Positions 62,182-64,000 of a stretch of DNA of 64,000 nt are shown here, one piece after another (position 1 is the first letter of the stretch; every line of letters begins with the position of its first letter). A program made the position numbers and the translations under genes. The notes below the pieces were generated by a model that ran no database searches, had not been told where the DNA came from, and saw only the letters and a program-made list of their open reading frames with translations. Source of the DNA: a bacterium (GTDB lineage: Bacteria > UBP15 > UBA6099); the NCBI GenBank assembly GCA_029564595.1, contig JAKQPS010000176.1:78813-142812 (forward strand), read 5' to 3'.

Positions 62182-62246
62182 TGCGGCGTCACAGGCGGAT
62201 TGCTTAGCAACGTGCCCAGACGACTGAAAACCGCAACCCCATACAT
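62172..62246 (-). pseudogene. Truncated duplicate of the 5' end of the membrane-protein gene at 59444-60274
   Basis: The first 25 codons (M-Y-G-V-A-V-F-S-R-L then L-S-N-P-P-V-T-P-Q-A-F-C) match the start of the intact membrane gene, and similarity extends about 60 bases upstream through the GGAGAC ribosome binding site. It then breaks into unrelated sequence. The remainder of 61958-62766 has no gene that I can support; frames such as 62083-62457 follow the fragment only by chance. Confidence 0.75.
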
Positions 62247-62766
62247 CGGCTAGTCTCCTATAACGCATTATTATTGCAATCCTTGCTTCTTTCGGCAAAT
62301 CGTTCAAAAACATCTCCCATGCCTCGTTTTCTATGTTAAAGCGATATTTCATCGCGTGCGCGATTCGCAGCGAGTATTTGTCATTCTTCGCCGAATCAAC
62401 GGCTAATATCATATTGACGAAAAGCGGGGACAGGCATCGCTGAGATACGCGCTGCATGTTGCCGTTTTCTTCTCGACCGCCTTTTTAATGCTCCCTGCGC
62501 TTTCCACACAATGAGAACAAGTTTCTTAGGCGGAGTGTCAACTTTTGTCCATTGTTGTGTTTAAGAATATTATGCTTACAATCTAGCTACAGGCAGTTGC
62601 CAACATAAGCAGTGAATGTTTTGCGCAAGTCGATTGCCACGAGATCGCTCAAAGCGGCATTAGCGCGCTCGCCGATTCAGCGGCGCCAATCAATTTTGCG
62701 AGTTGTCACCCACGGCGACGCTGTGAAACATGTCGCGCTCTTGATTGCGACAAAAGGAGATTTGAA

Positions 62767-63102
62767 ATGAGCCTTAAAAAAGGCGATTCTTGCATTATCA
62801 TCAAAGACGGACGGGCCTCCGCAAACCGCGCGGACATCCCCACAGGAGCGCTGGTCGCGATTTGCGATGTCGGGAGCGACGCGAACTTCGCTCCCGTCGT
62901 CACGGAGGACGGAAACAGCGGGTTGATTCAAACATCCCTTTTGTTCAAGGAAGGCGACAACGTGGAAGTGACGCTGCCCGGCAAAGACATCATGCGAGGA
63001 GCGATCTGCGAAGTGAAAAAGAATGAAATAACGATCGCCCTCAAAGACGGCTCTCTGCGCGGGATCGCGATCGATTATCGAGTCATAGTCACAAAAACAT
63101 GA
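62767..63102 (+). CDS. Small beta-rich protein of unknown function
   Basis: The 111-residue protein is mostly predicted beta strands, opening S-L-K-K-G-D-S-C-I-I-I-K-D-G, with K-E-G-D-N-V-E-V-T-L and K-N-E-I-T-I-A-L-K-D-G later; two SH3-like or PilZ-like half barrels are possible. It has no signal peptide. AAAAGGAG precedes the ATG, so it is a real gene. It is isolated between repeat-bearing gaps. I do not recognise a family. Confidence 0.65.
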   Translation: MSLKKGDSCIIIKDGRASANRADIPTGALVAICDVGSDANFAPVVTEDGNSGLIQTSLLFKEGDNVEVTLPGKDIMRGAICEVKKNEITIALKDGSLRGIAIDYRVIVTKT

Positions 63103-63141
63103 TTTTATCCGACATTCCCGACATCGAATTATGAATCTGTG

Positions 63142-63205
63142 TTGACAGTCGCTTTTCGACGCGTGGCATTACAACGGGCGCGGATTTTGTTGGTCACAAA
63201 ACGCC
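63142..63205. repeat. 63-bp dispersed repeat, copy 2
   Basis: Partner of 62119-62181 in the same orientation, lying between the two small orphan genes. Confidence 0.7.
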
Positions 63206-63277
63206 ATGCGGCGGCCCAGCGTCGCTTTCGCGCGTTCACGCGAACGACGCTGTCAGACACAACCGTTTGGCCGGCTT

Positions 63278-63553
63278 TTACTCTTCGTCTTCTTTTTTCT
63301 TTTCGACTTTGGCGATGATTTCTTCGGCGATTTCAGCGGCTTTGGCGTTGACTTTGCGGATGATGTCGTAAACGCCGCCGATTGTTTTCTGCTGGATGTC
63401 CTTTATCCCTTTCGCCGGCTCCTCAAGCCCTTCTATGCTTTCAAGGACTTCGAGCGGAAGCTTGGCGATGGACAAGTGAATCTCTTCGACGGATGTTGCG
63501 CCCTTGTCGACGAATTCCTGCACAAGGTCTTTCAGTTCTCTAATCGTTCCCAT
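63278..63553 (-). CDS. Small helical protein of unknown function
   Basis: The 91-residue protein is almost wholly helical: V-E-E-I-H-L-S-I-A-K-L-P-L-E-V-L, then G-G-V-Y-D-I-I-R-K-V-N, ending in a Lys/Glu coiled-coil-like tail. The pattern recalls small phasin-like or chaperone-like proteins of unknown role, but I cannot assign it. GGAGGAAAC precedes the ATG. It is isolated. Confidence 0.65.
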   Translation of the reverse strand: MGTIRELKDLVQEFVDKGATSVEEIHLSIAKLPLEVLESIEGLEEPAKGIKDIQQKTIGGVYDIIRKVNAKAAEIAEEIIAKVEKKKEDEE

Positions 63554-63859
63554 GTTTCCTCCATAAAAACTCGCCCAATTTTTTCGGGTCTAATTTTTTA
63601 ATTATACATCCCCGCGCCGGATAATGACAGGACGCGTTCAAAGACCACAGGGACATGTCCGACGCTTGCCGTCTTGCCCCTCAATCATAAGCTGGCTTTT
63701 CACCATGGATTGTTATTGGAAAGTTGACATCGATCTTGAGTTTAATGCTACATGGTTCGCGGAGGCTTGCTGTTGTTGTTTTGATATTGCAAATTGTAAG
63801 CACTATATTTGTTGTGTGTCTGATAAATCTCTCGTATTCTTTTTTTCCTTGTCAATCTC
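63554..63859. other. 306 bp without a recognised gene
   Basis: The gap between the small helical gene and the insertion sequence shows no ribosome binding site, strong hairpin or repeat that I can identify. Frames here (63624-63893 and 63724-63915) run into the IS end and are likely chance. Confidence 0.5.
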
Positions 63860-64000
63860 TGAGCTTCCCCCCAAAAACTGGACAGAGGTTTAAGGTGGAA
63901 ACCGTGGTGGTGTAGAATCCAGTTTTGGAGGGATGAGCGATGAGGAAGAAATTCACCCCAGCGTTCAAGGCCAAGGTGGCGCTTGAGGCGCTGAAGGGGC
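63860..64000 (+). mobile_element. IS3-family insertion sequence, left end (truncated by window edge)
   Basis: The sequence from TGAGCTTCCCCCCAAAAACT at 63860 resembles the terminal inverted repeat of many IS3-family elements (CCCCAAAAACTGGAC). It is followed 80 bp later by the start of a typical IS3 orfA. The right end lies outside the window. Confidence 0.75.
63940..64000 (+). CDS. IS3-family transposase orfA, N-terminal fragment
   Basis: The visible 20 residues, M-R-K-K-F-T-P-A-F-K-A-K-V-A-L-E-A-L-K-G, are the classic start of the IS3/IS911 orfA helix-turn-helix protein. GGAGGGATGAG precedes the ATG. The gene continues beyond the window. OrfA binds the element ends and, after frameshifting, forms the OrfAB transposase. 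Confidence 0.85.
   Translation, partial: MRKKFTPAFKAKVALEALKG

Noticed and set aside
62083-62457. Leftward frame across the duplicated fragment
   Set aside because: It reads the leader of the fragment in another frame; no family or ribosome binding site.

Overview
This window reads as a high-GC chromosome segment from an uncultivated, probably anaerobic, diderm bacterium. The inference rests on an outer-membrane secretin, oxygen-sensitive redox and radical-SAM enzymes (aldehyde:ferredoxin oxidoreductase, a ferredoxin-thioredoxin-reductase-type catalytic chain, AmrS, a KamA-like protein), and large secreted proteins with dockerin and calcium-loop motifs. I cannot name the phylum from the sequence. 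No rRNA, tRNA, CRISPR array or prophage was seen; the only RNA gene is the 3' part of RNase P RNA at the left edge.

Layout. 0-7 kb: rnpB and its terminator, a FecR-domain exported protein, a glutaredoxin plus FTR-rubredoxin redox pair, a GH38 alpha-mannosidase, a pilin-like protein and an M14 carboxypeptidase. 7-17 kb: three leftward secreted proteins (dockerin protein, HExxH metallopeptidase, and a giant 2149-residue protein with ten DxDxDG loops). 17-21 kb: GNAT, aconitase and a receiver-PilZ protein. 21.5-23.4 kb: an AT-rich three-gene island (two DUF488 proteins and a putative dual-OB protein). 23.4-31 kb: AmrS, a GHMP kinase/HAD pair, an ImmA/PIN-like pair and UvrA. 31-34.7 kb: HisD-like, HisB-like and HAD genes as one leftward unit with altered active-site residues. 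35-42 kb: rhomboid, IolB, exported nitroreductase, DUF2804, amidohydrolase and acyltransferase. 42-50.8 kb: two large TPR proteins, a UbiA-family prenyl-phosphate ribosyltransferase candidate, a GT-C membrane protein and a VanX-type dipeptidase. 50.9-58.4 kb: secretin, TauE/SafE, AOR, HicBA, a KamA-like protein and RuvX. 58.6-64 kb: gene-poor accessory sequence with a RelE-type pair, a second HicBA, an unknown membrane protein with a duplicated 5' fragment, a lipoprotein, two small orphan proteins and the left end of an IS3-type insertion sequence.

The window is rich in dispersed structured repeats: a ~225-bp MITE-like element in three copies, a 215-bp inverted-repeat REP/BIME-like element with a solo relative, a tandem pair of 133-bp double-hairpin units, a 122-bp near-perfect palindrome, and short direct repeats on either side of the secretin gene. 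The best candidates for undescribed biology are the leaderless DUF488-DUF488-dual-OB triad, the HisD/HisB/HAD triad with substituted metal ligands, and the repeat families. All functional calls come from reading motifs by eye; no database search was run.
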